The notes beneath the pieces were generated by a model. The model made no database searches. It was given only the letters and a program-made list of their open reading frames with translations, and was not told where the DNA came from. A program made the translations under genes and the position numbers. From Vibrio injensis (GTDB lineage: Bacteria > Pseudomonadota > Gammaproteobacteria > Enterobacterales > Vibrionaceae), in the NCBI RefSeq assembly GCF_001895205.1, contig NZ_BDJF01000016.1:717766-781765 (forward strand): a DNA stretch of 64,000 bases. Reading direction: 5' to 3'. This document shows, one piece after another, positions 22,534-32,806 of the stretch; position 1 is the stretch's first letter, and every line of letters begins with the position of its first letter.

Positions 22534-23376
22534 TTAACCTTTCTGAGCCATAGCCACTTCTTCAGCGAAGCTCAGGCCTTCTTGTTTTTCGATACCTTCA
22601 CCTACTTCTAGGCGAACGAAAGTCGATACTGAAGCACCTTTTTCTTTCAAAATTTCACCAACAGTTTTCTTTGGCTCCATAACGAAAGGTTGACCAGTTA
22701 GAGAAACTTCACCGGTGAATTTCTTCATACGGCCTTCAACCATTTTCTCTGCGATCTCTTTTGGCTTACCTTCGTTCATTGCGATTTCAACTTGAACTTC
22801 ACGCTCTTTCGCAACAACATCAGCCGGTACATCTTCAGGATTTACGTATTCAGGGCGAGAAGCCGCTACGTGCATCGCGATGTGTTTTAGAGTTTCAGCA
22901 TCGGCATCACCAGCAACCACAACACCAATACGAGAACCATGGCTGTATGCAGCCAAAGCTTTGCCTTCAGCGTATTGAACGCGACGGATGTTGATGTTTT
23001 CGCCGATTTTAGCAATAAGAGTCACACGAGCATCTTCAAACTGTGCTTGTAGATCTTCTAGGCTTGGTTTTGATGCTAACGCCGCTTCAGCGACTTCGTT
23101 AGCGAATGCTAGGAAGTTACCATCTTTAGCAACGAAATCGGTTTGACAGTTGATTTCAACCAAAGCGGCAGAACCTTCTGCTTCTTTGATGATGATCGCG
23201 CCTTCAGCAGCGATATTACCTGCTTTTTTAGCCGCTTTTGCAGCACCGCTTTTACGCATATTTTCGATGGCAAGTTCGATGTCACCGTTGGTTTCAACGA
23301 GTGCTTTCTTACATTCCATCATACCTGCGCCAGTACGTTCACGCAGTTCTTTTACTAGAGCAGCAGTAACAGCCAT
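22534..23376 (-). CDS. tsf: Elongation factor Ts
   Basis: EF-Ts is the guanine-nucleotide exchange factor for EF-Tu. It has an N-terminal UBA-like domain ([19 protein letters not shown]), the core domain with the TDFVAKD signature that inserts into EF-Tu, and dimerisation subdomains to residue 280. It is downstream of rpsB with an attenuator-like hairpin in the 121-base gap, as is usual for this ribosomal operon. Confidence 0.98.
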   Translation of the reverse strand: MAVTAALVKELRERTGAGMMECKKALVETNGDIELAIENMRKSGAAKAAKKAGNIAAEGAIIIKEAEGSAALVEINCQTDFVAKDGNFLAFANEVAEAALASKPSLEDLQAQFEDARVTLIAKIGENINIRRVQYAEGKALAAYSHGSRIGVVVAGDADAETLKHIAMHVAASRPEYVNPEDVPADVVAKEREVQVEIAMNEGKPKEIAEKMVEGRMKKFTGEVSLTGQPFVMEPKKTVGEILKEKGASVSTFVRLEVGEGIEKQEGLSFAEEVAMAQKG

Positions 23377-23407
23377 TCTCTATTCCTCAGTTGATTCAGG
23401 ATTAAAA

Positions 23408-23436
23408 ATTGGGGGCCTAATGATTTGGCCCCCAAT
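23408..23436 (-). terminator. Attenuator hairpin between rpsB and tsf
   Basis: A 10-bp perfect stem, ATTGGGGGCC with GGCCCCCAAT, has a 9-base loop and is followed on the minus strand by TTTTTAAT. It sits inside the rpsB-tsf operon, so it likely lowers tsf transcription relative to rpsB. Confidence 0.75.
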
Positions 23437-23497
23437 ACTAACTATGACTTAGCCTCGTGGTATTCCACAAAAGGCTAAGTATGACTAAGAGCCGCTC

Positions 23498-24226
23498 TTA
23501 TTCCGCTTCTACAAAGCCGTCTTTTTCAGCAACTGCCGCTACGTCTTTGTTACGACCTTCGTTTACTGATTCAGCTGCAGCATTCAGGTATAGTTGAACG
23601 GCACGGATCGCATCGTCGTTACCAGGGATGATGTAATCAATACCATCTGGGTTAGAGTTAGTATCAACAACAGCAAACACTGGAATGCCTAGGTTGTTTG
23701 CTTCTTTAACTGCAATGTGCTCGTGATCAGCGTCGATAACGAATAGAGCGTCAGGTAGACCGCCCATGTCTTTGATACCACCAAGAGATTTCTCAAGCTT
23801 GTCCATTTCACGAGTACGCATTAGCGCTTCTTTCTTGGTTAGCTTGTCGAAGGTGCCATCAGTCGCTTGAACTTCAAGTTCTTTTAGACGCTTGATTGAT
23901 TGACGAACGGTTTTCCAGTTAGTTAGCATACCACCTAACCAACGGTTGTTTACGTAGTATTGATTGCTTGCAATCGCTGCTTCTTTTACTGCTTCAGAGG
24001 CTGCGCGCTTAGTACCTACGAAAAGTACCTTACCTTTTTTGTCACCGATTTTCACAAGCTCAGCCAGTGCTTCGTTGAACATTGGTACTGTTTTTTCTAG
24101 GTTGATGATATGAACTTTGTTACGAGCACCAAAAATGAATGGTTTCATTTTTGGGTTCCAGTAACGAGTCTGGTGACCGAAGTGAACACCAGCTTTCAGC
24201 ATATCGCGCATTGATACAGTTGCCAT
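23498..24226 (-). CDS. rpsB: 30S ribosomal protein S2
   Basis: S2 binds late to the 30S subunit and is needed for S1 attachment. The sequence [20 protein letters not shown] and the [16 protein letters not shown] segment are characteristic. I chose the ATG at 24226 (MATVSMRD) because AGAGGATTATTTA precedes it with good spacing. The longer frame lacks this. At 242 residues it has standard length. A long structured leader lies upstream (24227-24403). Confidence 0.98.
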   Translation of the reverse strand: MATVSMRDMLKAGVHFGHQTRYWNPKMKPFIFGARNKVHIINLEKTVPMFNEALAELVKIGDKKGKVLFVGTKRAASEAVKEAAIASNQYYVNNRWLGGMLTNWKTVRQSIKRLKELEVQATDGTFDKLTKKEALMRTREMDKLEKSLGGIKDMGGLPDALFVIDADHEHIAVKEANNLGIPVFAVVDTNSNPDGIDYIIPGNDDAIRAVQLYLNAAAESVNEGRNKDVAAVAEKDGFVEAE

Positions 24227-24403
24227 TAAATAATCCTCTATGGGGTTAGGCCTCCACATCCCCCATGTCGCCGACCTCTCAACGCTACAACGCTGGAAGC
24301 ACCCCGGAACATGTGTCGGAATGTGTGTGATTTAAAGATAAATGTGTGTGGATTCTGCCTGCTTCGCCTTAACAGAAGAAATCAGGCCGATGTTCCGGCG
24401 CGT
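24227..24403 (-). promoter_or_regulatory. rpsB leader RNA (t44/Tff-type), likely S2 autoregulation site
   Basis: This is the transcribed region between the extended -10 promoter and the rpsB start. It is rich in self-complementary GC segments, such as the paired CCCC/GGGG runs near 24235-24315. In E. coli the equivalent map-rpsB space holds the t44/Tff RNA, which is the S2-responsive rpsB leader. I identify it by position and general structure; no covariance-model search was possible. Confidence 0.45.
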
Positions 24404-24412
24404 TTTATACCA
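24404..24412 (-). promoter_or_regulatory. Extended -10 promoter for rpsB-tsf
   Basis: The minus strand reads TGGTATAAA, an extended -10 element, followed by the GC-rich discriminator ACGCGCC. Such discriminators are typical of stringently controlled ribosomal promoters. No convincing -35 is seen at 16-18 bases. Confidence 0.5.
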
Positions 24413-24767
24413 TATTTAGCACTAATCTGACTAGCAAAAATTGCGGCACCGCCTCTGCTCCTGCTTTATCGACAGACATACTAAGTGAGAAGATCTCGCT
24501 ACCGTTTCTATTCTTTCTATATCCAAACAACTGAGGGTTGCCGGCAGGCGGGAAATGAATGACCAACTTGAACAGCCGTAGGCTAGCCTTTGGTGAGATC
24601 CAGAGATGGTCCTCATCATCTCCATAATCATAGACAGACCATGTGACTGGGCTGAATAAATTTAGCCATCACTACTGTAGCTTCAAGTGTGAAGAATATC
24701 CCCATTTATGAGGTTGGTAACATAACCGCCATCGCCACAGCTTAACCATTCTTATTTACACCACTTC

Positions 24768-24795
24768 TTGCGCTTCCTTCTCTCACTGTTACAAT
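24768..24795 (+). promoter_or_regulatory. Putative map promoter
   Basis: TTGCGC (24768-24773) and TACAAT (24790-24795) are separated by 16 bases, with the map start 45 bases downstream of the -10. The match to sigma-70 consensus is fair. Confidence 0.4.
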
Positions 24796-24840
24796 ATTGC
24801 GATTAGCACCCAGTGCCTAAAATTTGAATAGAGAAAGCCG

Positions 24841-25683
24841 ATGTCTGTAAAAATTAAAAATGCTCAAGAAATAGAAAAAATGCGTGTAGCGGGGCGATTG
24901 GCTGCGCAAGTTTTAGAAATGATTGAACCTCACGTCAAAGCTGGCGTGACCACTGAACATCTTAACCAACTTTGCCACGATTATATTACCGAAGTTCAAG
25001 GCGCTATTCCTGCCCCTCTTAACTATCATGGCTTCCCCAAATCCATTTGCACATCGATTAACCATATCGTTTGTCATGGCATTCCAGCTGAACAAGACTC
25101 GCAATTTGGTCAACTACTTCGCCCTGCCGTCTTAAAAGATGGTGATATTATGAACATCGATATTACTGTCATTAAAGATGGTTATCACGGTGATACCTCA
25201 AAGATGTTCTTAATTGGCGATGTGCAACCAGCCGACAAACGTTTATGTCTGGTGGCTCAAGAGTGTCTCTATTTAGCCTTAAAAAAAGTGAAACCAGGCG
25301 TACAACTCGGCGAAATTGGTACTGCGATAGAGAAGTACATCAAAACCAATAATAAAAATAACCCGCGATCAAAATTCTCGATTGTTCGTGACTACTGCGG
25401 TCATGGTATCGGCGCAGAGTTTCATGAAGAACCTCAGGTGGTGCACTACAAAAATAGTGACCGCACACTGCTTCGTGAAGGGATGATTTTTACCATTGAG
25501 CCAATGATCAATGCGGGTAAATTTGGTTGCCGTCTGGATGATGAAGATAACTGGACCGTCTATACCGCCGATAGTAAAAACTCGGCTCAATGGGAACACA
25601 CCATTTTGGTTACCGCGGATGGCTGTGAAATTCTCACGCTACGCGAAGAAGAGACTATCCCTCGTATTTTTCACAATGCCTAA
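24841..25683 (+). CDS. map: Methionine aminopeptidase, type I
   Basis: Map removes the initiator Met from nascent proteins when the second residue is small. The five metal ligands fall in MNIDITVIKDGYHGDTSKMF (two Asp), GHGIGAEFHEEP (His), FTIEPMIN (Glu) and QWEHTILVT (Glu). At 280 residues it is slightly longer than E. coli Map (264), with the extra residues at the C-terminus. It is divergent from rpsB, the conserved arrangement in gammaproteobacteria. Confidence 0.97.
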   Translation: MSVKIKNAQEIEKMRVAGRLAAQVLEMIEPHVKAGVTTEHLNQLCHDYITEVQGAIPAPLNYHGFPKSICTSINHIVCHGIPAEQDSQFGQLLRPAVLKDGDIMNIDITVIKDGYHGDTSKMFLIGDVQPADKRLCLVAQECLYLALKKVKPGVQLGEIGTAIEKYIKTNNKNNPRSKFSIVRDYCGHGIGAEFHEEPQVVHYKNSDRTLLREGMIFTIEPMINAGKFGCRLDDEDNWTVYTADSKNSAQWEHTILVTADGCEILTLREEETIPRIFHNA

Positions 25684-25784
25684 TCCGGCCCTATAGTCGG
25701 TAAAGGGAGCTTGAGCTCAGCGCTTGATTTCTGTTAGATTGAGCGTTCATATTGAGTTCACTCCCTTGCATGGACCGCACTGTT

Positions 25785-28421
25785 ATGGCTTATTTATCCC
25801 CACTAAATTACACCGACCAACAGCTCACGGTTGAGCAATTAAAACAGCAACTCGATCTTTTCTCCGCTTATCAACGTCAAGCGTTTCTCTCTCGCCATCC
25901 GGTCAGTGATCTCGTGGTTGGTCGTGCCGATTATATGGATATGCTCCTTAATCGTCTTTGGCAATATTTTGGTTTTGACAAACTCAATGACCTCTGTCTG
26001 GCCGCTGTTGGCGGATATGGAAGAGCTGAATTACACCCTTTATCTGACATTGATATTTTAGTCGTTTCCACAACACGATTAGCCGAAGATATTGGCAGTA
26101 AAGTCAGCCAATTCATTACCTTATTATGGGACTTACGCCTAGAAGTAGGCCATGCTGTGCGTACCGTAGAAGAGTGTATTGAGATTGGCAAAGCAGATTT
26201 AACCGTTGCAACTAATTTGCAAGAAGCACGTTTACTGTGCGGTAGTGACCGTATTTTCCAGCGTTTACAATCAGCCATTCATAGTGAATCTTTTTGGCCA
26301 AGTGAATGTTTCTACCAAGCTAAAATTCAAGAACAGCGTGAGCGTCATGCCCGTTATCACGATACGGCCTATAATCTTGAGCCAGATATTAAATCTACCC
26401 CTGGCGGGCTTAGAGATATTCACACCTTGAGCTGGGTTGCTCGTCGCCATTTTGGAGCAACATCACTGTATGAAATGAGCCGCTTCGGCTTTCTTACTGA
26501 CGCTGAATTTCGCGAATTGGCCGAGTGCCAAGATTTTTTGTGGCGAGTTCGCTTCGCTCTGCATCTTGAACTGAAACGTTATGACAATCGACTCGGTTTT
26601 GCTCATCAAGCTCAAGTCGCCGAACATCTTGGATTTACTGGCGAAGGTAACCGAGCGGTTGAAAAAATGATGAAGGAGTTCTATCGCACCTTACGCCGCG
26701 TATCCGAACTCAATAAAATGCTCTTGAAGTTGTTTGATCAAGCGATCTTAAACCGTGGTGAAGAAATCAAAGCAGAGATCATTAACCACGACTTTCAGCG
26801 CCGTGGTTCATTAATTGAAGCTCGAAAACCCGCTCTTTTTCAAGCTCGACCTGAAACCATTCTCGACATGTTTTTGCTCATGGCCAATGACTCGAGTATT
26901 GATGGGGTTGCCCCTTCTACGATGCGTCAATTAAGAACCGCGCGGCGACGATTGAATAAATTTTTGCATACAATTCCTGCTGCGCGCGAAAAGTTTCTCG
27001 CGCTGACCCGTCACCCCAATGCACTTCACAAAGCGTTTGGACAAATGCATAAATTGGGCGTGTTGGCCGCCTATTTGCCGCAATGGAGTCAGATAGTTGG
27101 GCAGATGCAATTTGACTTGTTTCATGTCTATACCGTTGATGAGCACAGCATCCGTCTACTCAAACATATTCATCTATTCAATGACCCTAAAAATCATCAA
27201 CGTCATCCTATCTGCTGTGAGATTTTCCCGAAAATACAAAAAAAAGAGCTGCTGATCCTTGCAGCTATTTTTCATGATATTGCCAAAGGCCGCGGCGGCG
27301 ATCATTCAGAAATAGGTGCGACCGAAGCTTACGATTTTTGTATCGAACATGGTCTTTCTAAGCCAGAAGCTAAATTAGTCGCTTGGTTGGTTCAAAATCA
27401 CTTATTAATGTCCGTCACAGCTCAACGGCGCGATATTTATGATCCAGACGTGATCATCGAATTTGCTAAAAAAGTTCGCGATGAAGAGTATCTGGAATAC
27501 TTAGTCTGTTTAACGGTAGCTGATATTTGCGCCACTAATCCCGACCTATGGAACAGTTGGAAGCGAACCTTACTGGCTGAACTCTTTTATTCAACACAAA
27601 GAGCCTTAAGACGCGGACTTGAACATCCAGTTGATGTCAGGGAGCGAATTCGCCATAACCAACAAATGGCGTCTGCACAGCTACGTAAAGAAGGCTTCCA
27701 TAGCCGTGAAATAGAGCAATTATGGCAACGCTTTAAAGCCGATTACTTTTTACGCCATACTCACAAACAAATAGCATGGCATGGTATGCACATTTTAACG
27801 CACTCATCGCCTACTGAGCCTTTAGTCTTGATCAGTAAAAAAGCCACGCGCGGTGGTACCGAAGTGTTTGTGTATACCAAAGATCAGCCCGCATTGTTTG
27901 CAACGGTGGTCGCCGAATTAGACCGTCGAAATCTTAACGTTCATGACGCGCAAATCATGACCAGTAAAGACGGCTATGTTTTGGATACCTTTATGGTTTT
28001 GGATCATAACGGCCAAGCGATTGAAGAAAACCGTCATCATGCGTTAATTAAGCATTTAACCCATGTATTGAGCGATGGCCGCCCAACAAGACTTAAAACG
28101 CGTCGTATTCCACGTAATCTGCAACATTTCACGGTTCGAACTCAGGTCGATTTCTTACCAACAAAAAGCAAAAAACGCACCTTAATGGAACTGGTTGCTC
28201 TCGATACGCCGGGATTACTGGCCACCATAGGAGCGACGTTTGCTGAATTAAACTTAGATTTACATGGAGCAAAAATCACCACGTTAGGGGAGCGTGCGGA
28301 GGACTTATTTATTTTAACCAATCAACAAGGGGCTAAACTCACAGACCAAGAGCAAAGTGTCCTACGTGAACGATTAATTGAGACTATTGCTCAGCTCTCT
28401 TCTTCGCACCAAGAAGCTTGA
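25785..28421 (+). CDS. glnD: Bifunctional uridylyltransferase/uridylyl-removing enzyme GlnD
   Basis: GlnD senses glutamine and adds UMP to, or removes it from, the P-II protein encoded at 2792-3130. Domains in order are a nucleotidyltransferase with [18 protein letters not shown], a helical linker, an HD domain ([17 protein letters not shown]) for deuridylylation, and two C-terminal ACT domains ([15 protein letters not shown] and [16 protein letters not shown]) that bind glutamine. The ATG at 25785 gives 878 residues, in line with Vibrio GlnD. The ATG at 25770 is an alternative, and neither has a strong Shine-Dalgarno. Confidence 0.97.
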   Translation: MAYLSPLNYTDQQLTVEQLKQQLDLFSAYQRQAFLSRHPVSDLVVGRADYMDMLLNRLWQYFGFDKLNDLCLAAVGGYGRAELHPLSDIDILVVSTTRLAEDIGSKVSQFITLLWDLRLEVGHAVRTVEECIEIGKADLTVATNLQEARLLCGSDRIFQRLQSAIHSESFWPSECFYQAKIQEQRERHARYHDTAYNLEPDIKSTPGGLRDIHTLSWVARRHFGATSLYEMSRFGFLTDAEFRELAECQDFLWRVRFALHLELKRYDNRLGFAHQAQVAEHLGFTGEGNRAVEKMMKEFYRTLRRVSELNKMLLKLFDQAILNRGEEIKAEIINHDFQRRGSLIEARKPALFQARPETILDMFLLMANDSSIDGVAPSTMRQLRTARRRLNKFLHTIPAAREKFLALTRHPNALHKAFGQMHKLGVLAAYLPQWSQIVGQMQFDLFHVYTVDEHSIRLLKHIHLFNDPKNHQRHPICCEIFPKIQKKELLILAAIFHDIAKGRGGDHSEIGATEAYDFCIEHGLSKPEAKLVAWLVQNHLLMSVTAQRRDIYDPDVIIEFAKKVRDEEYLEYLVCLTVADICATNPDLWNSWKRTLLAELFYSTQRALRRGLEHPVDVRERIRHNQQMASAQLRKEGFHSREIEQLWQRFKADYFLRHTHKQIAWHGMHILTHSSPTEPLVLISKKATRGGTEVFVYTKDQPALFATVVAELDRRNLNVHDAQIMTSKDGYVLDTFMVLDHNGQAIEENRHHALIKHLTHVLSDGRPTRLKTRRIPRNLQHFTVRTQVDFLPTKSKKRTLMELVALDTPGLLATIGATFAELNLDLHGAKITTLGERAEDLFILTNQQGAKLTDQEQSVLRERLIETIAQLSSSHQEA

Positions 28422-28456
28422 TAGCCCTATCAACTAAAACTATGCAGAGGATGCTT

Positions 28457-28849
28457 ATGTTTCCACAACTCACCAGCTTGGGAATCGATCAACCCCATAC
28501 GATTGAACGTTACTCATTGCGCCAAGAAGCGCAAAAAGATGTACTAAAAATCTATTTCAAGAAACAGAAAGGTGAGTTTTTTGCTAAAAGTGTCAAATTT
28601 AAATACCCAAGACAGATCAAAACGGTTTTGGTCGATGGGGGGACGCATCAATACCGAGAAATCAGCGAAATCAATCGTACTCTTACCTTAGTCATTGATG
28701 AGTTGAATCAACTCACGCGTAATGAGAATACTGGAGAAAACGTCACTGAGATAGATATCAAACAAAAAATCTTGAGTGATTTAAGACACTTAGAAAAAGT
28801 AGTCGCCAGTAAAATAGCTGAAATTGAAGCCGATCTGAACAAACTTTAA
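28457..28849 (+). CDS. yaeH: DUF3461 family protein (YaeH-like)
   Basis: This is a small soluble protein of unknown function that matches E. coli YaeH throughout, for example [27 protein letters not shown] and the C-terminal [20 protein letters not shown]. It is basic in the middle, with a helical charged C-terminus. I chose the ATG at 28457 because AGAGG lies 6 bases upstream. The frame starting at 28418 would overlap glnD. It follows glnD by 35 bases and is probably co-transcribed with it, as in E. coli neighbourhoods. Confidence 0.88.
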   Translation: MFPQLTSLGIDQPHTIERYSLRQEAQKDVLKIYFKKQKGEFFAKSVKFKYPRQIKTVLVDGGTHQYREISEINRTLTLVIDELNQLTRNENTGENVTEIDIKQKILSDLRHLEKVVASKIAEIEADLNKL

Positions 28850-28860
28850 TTTAGCTAGCC

Positions 28861-28889
28861 CAATAAGGGAGGCTCTGACTCCCTTATTG
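28861..28889. terminator. Bidirectional terminator between yaeH and pgpA
   Basis: An 11-bp perfect stem, CAATAAGGGAG with CTCCCTTATTG, has a 7-base loop and lies between convergent genes. U-tracts are weak on both sides. Confidence 0.6.
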
Positions 28890-28922
28890 ATGAGTGTTCA
28901 GCACAACCTAACTATGCTTAGT

Positions 28923-29429
28923 TTAGTTTAGCCATCCCGCCCACTGCCCAACAAAAAACAGCATAATAGCCGCCATGATGCCAGCAACGATATCATCGAG
29001 CATAATCCCAACACCACCTTCGACTTGCTTATCTAACCATCCAATTGGCCATGGTTTGACCATATCAAAAAAGCGAAAGAGAACGAATCCTGTGACAATC
29101 CATTGCCAATCAAAAATTGGCAGTTGCAGTAACGGAACAATAGACATGGTGATCCAAAAGCCAGCAAATTCATCCCAAACAATTGAACCATGATCGTGAA
29201 CCTGCATATCCGTTGACGTTACTTGGCAAATTTTCACCCCGAGGATGCACGCCATTAAGACGACGAAAAGATAGGCAAACAAGGGCAGTTGTACTAGAAG
29301 TAGATACAGAGGAATAGAAGCTAATGTTCCCATTGTGCCAGGGATGATCGGCGATAAACCACTACCAAATCCGGTTGCCAATAGATGCCATGGATTGCGT
29401 AGTGAAAGACGAGAAAGAGGCTGACTCAT
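28923..29429 (-). CDS. pgpA: Phosphatidylglycerophosphatase A
   Basis: PgpA dephosphorylates phosphatidylglycerol phosphate to PG at the inner membrane. It is 168 residues with three to four hydrophobic segments and the family motifs GFGSGLSPIIPGTMGTL and WDEFAGFWITM. The C-terminal segment is IMLDDIVAGIMAAIM. Its start overlaps the thiL stop by 4 bases, giving translational coupling. Confidence 0.95.
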   Translation of the reverse strand: MSQPLSRLSLRNPWHLLATGFGSGLSPIIPGTMGTLASIPLYLLLVQLPLFAYLFVVLMACILGVKICQVTSTDMQVHDHGSIVWDEFAGFWITMSIVPLLQLPIFDWQWIVTGFVLFRFFDMVKPWPIGWLDKQVEGGVGIMLDDIVAGIMAAIMLFFVGQWAGWLN

Positions 29430-30400
29430 GCGGATTCCTTAAAATGATCATAACCGGTCAACGACCAGTCGACTTTTTGTCCATGATTGAGTAAGTCAAA
29501 CACGCCATGAGGACGAATTTGACCAATGCAGGTGATAGGCGTCGCGGTATGTGCCAGAGCGCTTGCTAACGATCCCTTATTCTCTTCAGGCACCGTAAAG
29601 CAGAGTTCGTACTCTTCACCACTGGTTAACGCATACTGCTGCGCAATAAGCGGATCTCCCGTGAACTGCACTAACGCTTCTGATAACGGCAAAGTATGCA
29701 AATCAAGGCTCGCTCCCACTTGAGAAGCACTTAAAATATGGTTTAAATCCGCGACTAGGCCATCAGAAATATCAATCGCTGATGAGGCCAAATTGAGCAA
29801 GGCTTGTCCGGCGAGTACTCGCGGGGTCGACAAATAATGACGTGACTCTAGCACTGATGCACAAGGTAAAGCTCGTTTGTTCACATCGAGTATCACCTCT
29901 AGCCCTGCTTTGCTATCGCCGAGTTGTCCTGTGACATAAATCCAATCCCCGACTTTCGCACCAGAACGCAATAACGCTTTATCTTGTGGAACAAAACCTT
30001 GCACTGTGAGAGTGATGCTCAACGGACCTTTAGTCGTATCACCGCCAATTAATTGTACATTGTAGTAATTCGCTAAATCAAAAAAGGCGTCACAAAATGG
30101 AGTAAGCCAATCTGGGTTAATCTCAGGTAGGGTGAGCGCCATCGAGACCCAAGCAGGGGTTGCTCCCATCGCGGCTAAATCACTGATATTAGAAGCAAGG
30201 GCTTTATGTGCCACCCAAGCTGGATTCGCATCCATTACAAAATGGGTTCCTGCAACTAAGGTATCGGTACTGATTGCGAGTCGAACATTCTCTGGTACAT
30301 TGACGATCGCACAATCATCCCCCAAAGCCAAATGAACATCTTTACGCTGTGGTTGACGTGCCGCCAAATAGTGTTCAATAAAATTAAATTCGCCTAACAT
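29426..30400 (-). CDS. thiL: Thiamine-monophosphate kinase
   Basis: ThiL phosphorylates thiamine monophosphate to the active cofactor TPP with ATP. The AIR-synthase-like fold is shown by ALGDDCAIVNVP, DTLVAGTHF, IGGDTTKGPL, DISDGLVADL and SGEEYELCFT. I chose the ATG at 30400 (MLGEFNFIEHYLA), which matches the family N-terminus and gives 324 residues. A terminator separates it from nusB upstream, so in this genome thiL-pgpA is probably a separate unit from the rib-nusB operon. Confidence 0.96.
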   Translation of the reverse strand: MLGEFNFIEHYLAARQPQRKDVHLALGDDCAIVNVPENVRLAISTDTLVAGTHFVMDANPAWVAHKALASNISDLAAMGATPAWVSMALTLPEINPDWLTPFCDAFFDLANYYNVQLIGGDTTKGPLSITLTVQGFVPQDKALLRSGAKVGDWIYVTGQLGDSKAGLEVILDVNKRALPCASVLESRHYLSTPRVLAGQALLNLASSAIDISDGLVADLNHILSASQVGASLDLHTLPLSEALVQFTGDPLIAQQYALTSGEEYELCFTVPEENKGSLASALAHTATPITCIGQIRPHGVFDLLNHGQKVDWSLTGYDHFKESA

Positions 30401-30535
30401 GGATGATTCTCTAGCCAGACCAACGAACCCACCGAATGATTCATTCATGCGATGTGAATGCGGTTAGTAAAACTAAGCCCATCAATAACACTCGCTCACC
30501 CGTTGTAGACGAACTCATTGGTCGATTTTATCGAT

Positions 30536-30563
30536 AAAAAAGGCCAGCGAATGCTGACCTTTT
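30536..30563 (-). terminator. Intrinsic terminator after nusB
   Basis: On the minus strand the stem AAGGTCAGC/GCTGGCCTT has one G-U pair and a 4-base loop, and is followed by TTTTTTAT. It ends the nrdR-rib-nusB unit. Confidence 0.75.
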
Positions 30564-30576
30564 ATGCCAAAACTAA

Positions 30577-31047
30577 TTACGCTTTTTTGCGTACATGAGG
30601 AGCGGCTTTATCAAGCACGCCATTCACAAACTTATGGCTATCTTCTGCTGCAAATACTTTTGCTAGCTCAATGGCCTCATTAATCACGACCTTATAAGGA
30701 ACATCTTCGCGTCGAGTCATTTCATACATCGCTAGACGAAGTAGTGCAAGCTCCATCATATCAAGATCTTGCATAGGACGAGAAACGAAAGGACGTAGTT
30801 TGCTATCTAGCTCGGTATGATTAAGCACAACGCCGACAAGCAGATCACGGAAATAAGTCACATCAGTTTGTGGGGCAGAGAGTGCAGGCTCTGCCGCATG
30901 ATGTTCTTCTTCATCATACTTACCACCGGATAAGAACTGCTCTTCAATAGTCGCCACATTCTCTTTAGTGATTTGCCAAGAATAAATAGCTTGTAGCGCA
31001 AATTGACGTGCATTACGACGTGCGGCTGGTTTCACACTGGCCCCCAT
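30577..31047 (-). CDS. nusB: Transcription antitermination factor NusB
   Basis: NusB binds boxA RNA with S10 (NusE) and supports rRNA antitermination. It is all-helical, 156 residues, starting with a basic segment ([18 protein letters not shown]) and carrying the family motif [16 protein letters not shown] near the C-terminus. The nusB start overlaps the last base of ribH, as in many gammaproteobacterial ribH-nusB pairs. A terminator follows. Confidence 0.96.
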   Translation of the reverse strand: MGASVKPAARRNARQFALQAIYSWQITKENVATIEEQFLSGGKYDEEEHHAAEPALSAPQTDVTYFRDLLVGVVLNHTELDSKLRPFVSRPMQDLDMMELALLRLAMYEMTRREDVPYKVVINEAIELAKVFAAEDSHKFVNGVLDKAAPHVRKKA

Positions 31048-31517
31048 TAGGAATCGATTTCAGAAAGAACGTTTATCATCTCAAGTGCGCTAAGTGCTGC
31101 TTCTGCACCTTTATTACCAGCCTTGGTTCCTGCGCGTTCAATAGCTTGATCGATAGTATCAACAGTTAATACACCAAACGCGACTGGAATGCTGAACTCC
31201 ATCGACACTTGAGCTAACCCTTTATTCATTTCACTGCAAACATAGTCAAAGTGTGGTGTACCACCACGAATAACCGAACCCAGTGACACTATCGCATCAA
31301 ATTTGCCTGTTTTGGCAACGCGTTGAGCCACTAGCGGCAGTTCAACCGCACCAGGACAACGAACAACGGTAATATTCTCGTCGCTAACTTGACCATGACG
31401 CTTTAAAGTATCGATGGCACCAGACAGCAGACTTTCGTTAATAAAACTGTTGAAACGAGAAATCACAATCGCAACTTTGGCATGGGGGGCTGGGAAACCA
31501 CCTTCGATCACTTTCAT
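31047..31517 (-). CDS. ribH: 6,7-dimethyl-8-ribityllumazine synthase
   Basis: RibH condenses 3,4-dihydroxybutanone 4-phosphate (from RibB) with the ribityl-uracil (from RibD) to make lumazine, in 60-mer capsids. Motifs include [36 protein letters not shown] with the catalytic His, and [17 protein letters not shown] chose the ATG at 31517 (MKVIEGGF) for the family length of 156 residues. Confidence 0.97.
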   Translation of the reverse strand: MKVIEGGFPAPHAKVAIVISRFNSFINESLLSGAIDTLKRHGQVSDENITVVRCPGAVELPLVAQRVAKTGKFDAIVSLGSVIRGGTPHFDYVCSEMNKGLAQVSMEFSIPVAFGVLTVDTIDQAIERAGTKAGNKGAEAALSALEMINVLSEIDS

Positions 31518-31656
31518 AAGCTTTCCTTTAACTCTGTTCATCAAGTGAGAATCGCCGGATTCTAGCACAAATTTGTGAACGATATCTAATAGTAATTTGC
31601 CGCCACAAGGGCGGCTTATCGTGCAGACTTAACGAGACAAACACGAAATAACGGGC

Positions 31657-32766
31657 TTATTCGCTGATATACTCGACCACGTTCAAACCAAATCCACCTA
31701 AGGCATGGTATTTCTTATTGGCTGAAGAGAGTAAACGCATATCACTGACCCCTAAATCAGCGAGGATCTGTGAACCGACACCAACTCGTCGTGATGTCCC
31801 TTGCTTTTTCGCCATTGTTGGGGCTGCGCCTTTATCTTGCTGTTCAAACATTTTAACTCGATGAATAAGCAGCTCTGTAGACTCTTCATTACCAAGAATC
31901 ACCAGCACCCCCCCTTCTTGACCAATACGTTGCATGGCTTTATCCAACGTCCAACTACGATCAGCACTGCGATCACTGCGTAATAGATCAGTAAAGGTAT
32001 CTTGTAGATGAACACGCACCAGAGGCGCTTGCTGAGTAGTCTTCTCTTTTCGCAAAGCAAAATGAATTTGGTTATCAATGATATCGCGATAGGTTACCAG
32101 CTCAAACTCACCAAACTCGGTTGGTAATTGGCATTGCGCGACACGCTCAATGGTGGTTTCTGTGTTATTGCGATACTCAATTAAATCGGCAATGGTACCT
32201 AATTTGATATCGTGCTTTTTAGCAAAGACTTCCAGATCAGGACGACGAGCCATACTGCCATCGTCATTAAGAATCTCAACGATGACCGACGCAGGCTCAA
32301 GCCCTGCGAGACGGGCTAAATCACAACCAGCTTCAGTATGACCTGCGCGGGTAAGTACGCCGCCATCTTGCGCCGCTAATGGGAAAATATGTCCAGGTTG
32401 AACTAAATCAGCCGCTTTAGCGTCTTTTGCCACCGCAGCTTGCACCGTACGTGCGCGATCAGCCGCTGAAATCCCCGTCGTTACCCCTTCCGCAGCTTCA
32501 ATCGATACCGTAAAGTTAGTGGTATACTGTGCGTTATTGTCTTGCACCATCGGTGCTAACCCTAAGTGCTGGCAACGACTTTTAGTCATGGTTAAACAAA
32601 TCAATCCGCGCCCATGAGTCGCCATAAAATTGATCGCTTCTGGCGTGATATGCTCAGCGGCCATGATTAAATCGCCTTCATTTTCGCGATCTTCATCGTC
32701 CATCAAGATAACCATTTTGCCTAAGCGAATATCTTCGATAATGTCTTGTGGGGTACTAATTGACAT
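31657..32766 (-). CDS. 3,4-dihydroxy-2-butanone 4-phosphate synthase with degenerate GTP cyclohydrolase II domain (RibBX type)
   Basis: The N-terminal half (about 1-205) is an intact RibB domain that makes the four-carbon riboflavin precursor from ribulose 5-phosphate. It has [11 protein letters not shown] and [14 protein letters not shown]. The C-terminal half aligns in position with GTP cyclohydrolase II, but lacks the zinc-binding cysteine cluster expected in the CLTGD/RCDCG region. The corresponding stretch reads [23 protein letters not shown] cyclohydrolase II activity is therefore unlikely, and a separate ribA should exist elsewhere. It is part of the rib operon between ribE and ribH. 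Confidence 0.93.
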   Translation of the reverse strand: MSISTPQDIIEDIRLGKMVILMDDEDRENEGDLIMAAEHITPEAINFMATHGRGLICLTMTKSRCQHLGLAPMVQDNNAQYTTNFTVSIEAAEGVTTGISAADRARTVQAAVAKDAKAADLVQPGHIFPLAAQDGGVLTRAGHTEAGCDLARLAGLEPASVIVEILNDDGSMARRPDLEVFAKKHDIKLGTIADLIEYRNNTETTIERVAQCQLPTEFGEFELVTYRDIIDNQIHFALRKEKTTQQAPLVRVHLQDTFTDLLRSDRSADRSWTLDKAMQRIGQEGGVLVILGNEESTELLIHRVKMFEQQDKGAAPTMAKKQGTSRRVGVGSQILADLGVSDMRLLSSANKKYHALGGFGLNVVEYISE

Positions 32767-32806
32767 GACTCTTGTCCTATATTTTGTCTTATTGCGTCAC
32801 GTATGA

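Larger units (their letters stand above)
24227..24840. other. Divergent rpsB/map control region
   Basis: This 614-base space between divergent genes holds the rpsB leader and promoter (24227-24412), a minus-strand open frame without a clear start (24405-24668, see findings), and the putative map promoter (24768-24795). I see no repeat or mobile element. Confidence 0.6.

Noticed and set aside
31599..31615. GCCGCC/GGCGGC hairpin between ribBX and ribH
   Set aside because: The stem is only 6 bp and has no U-tract on the minus strand, so it is not called as a terminator.
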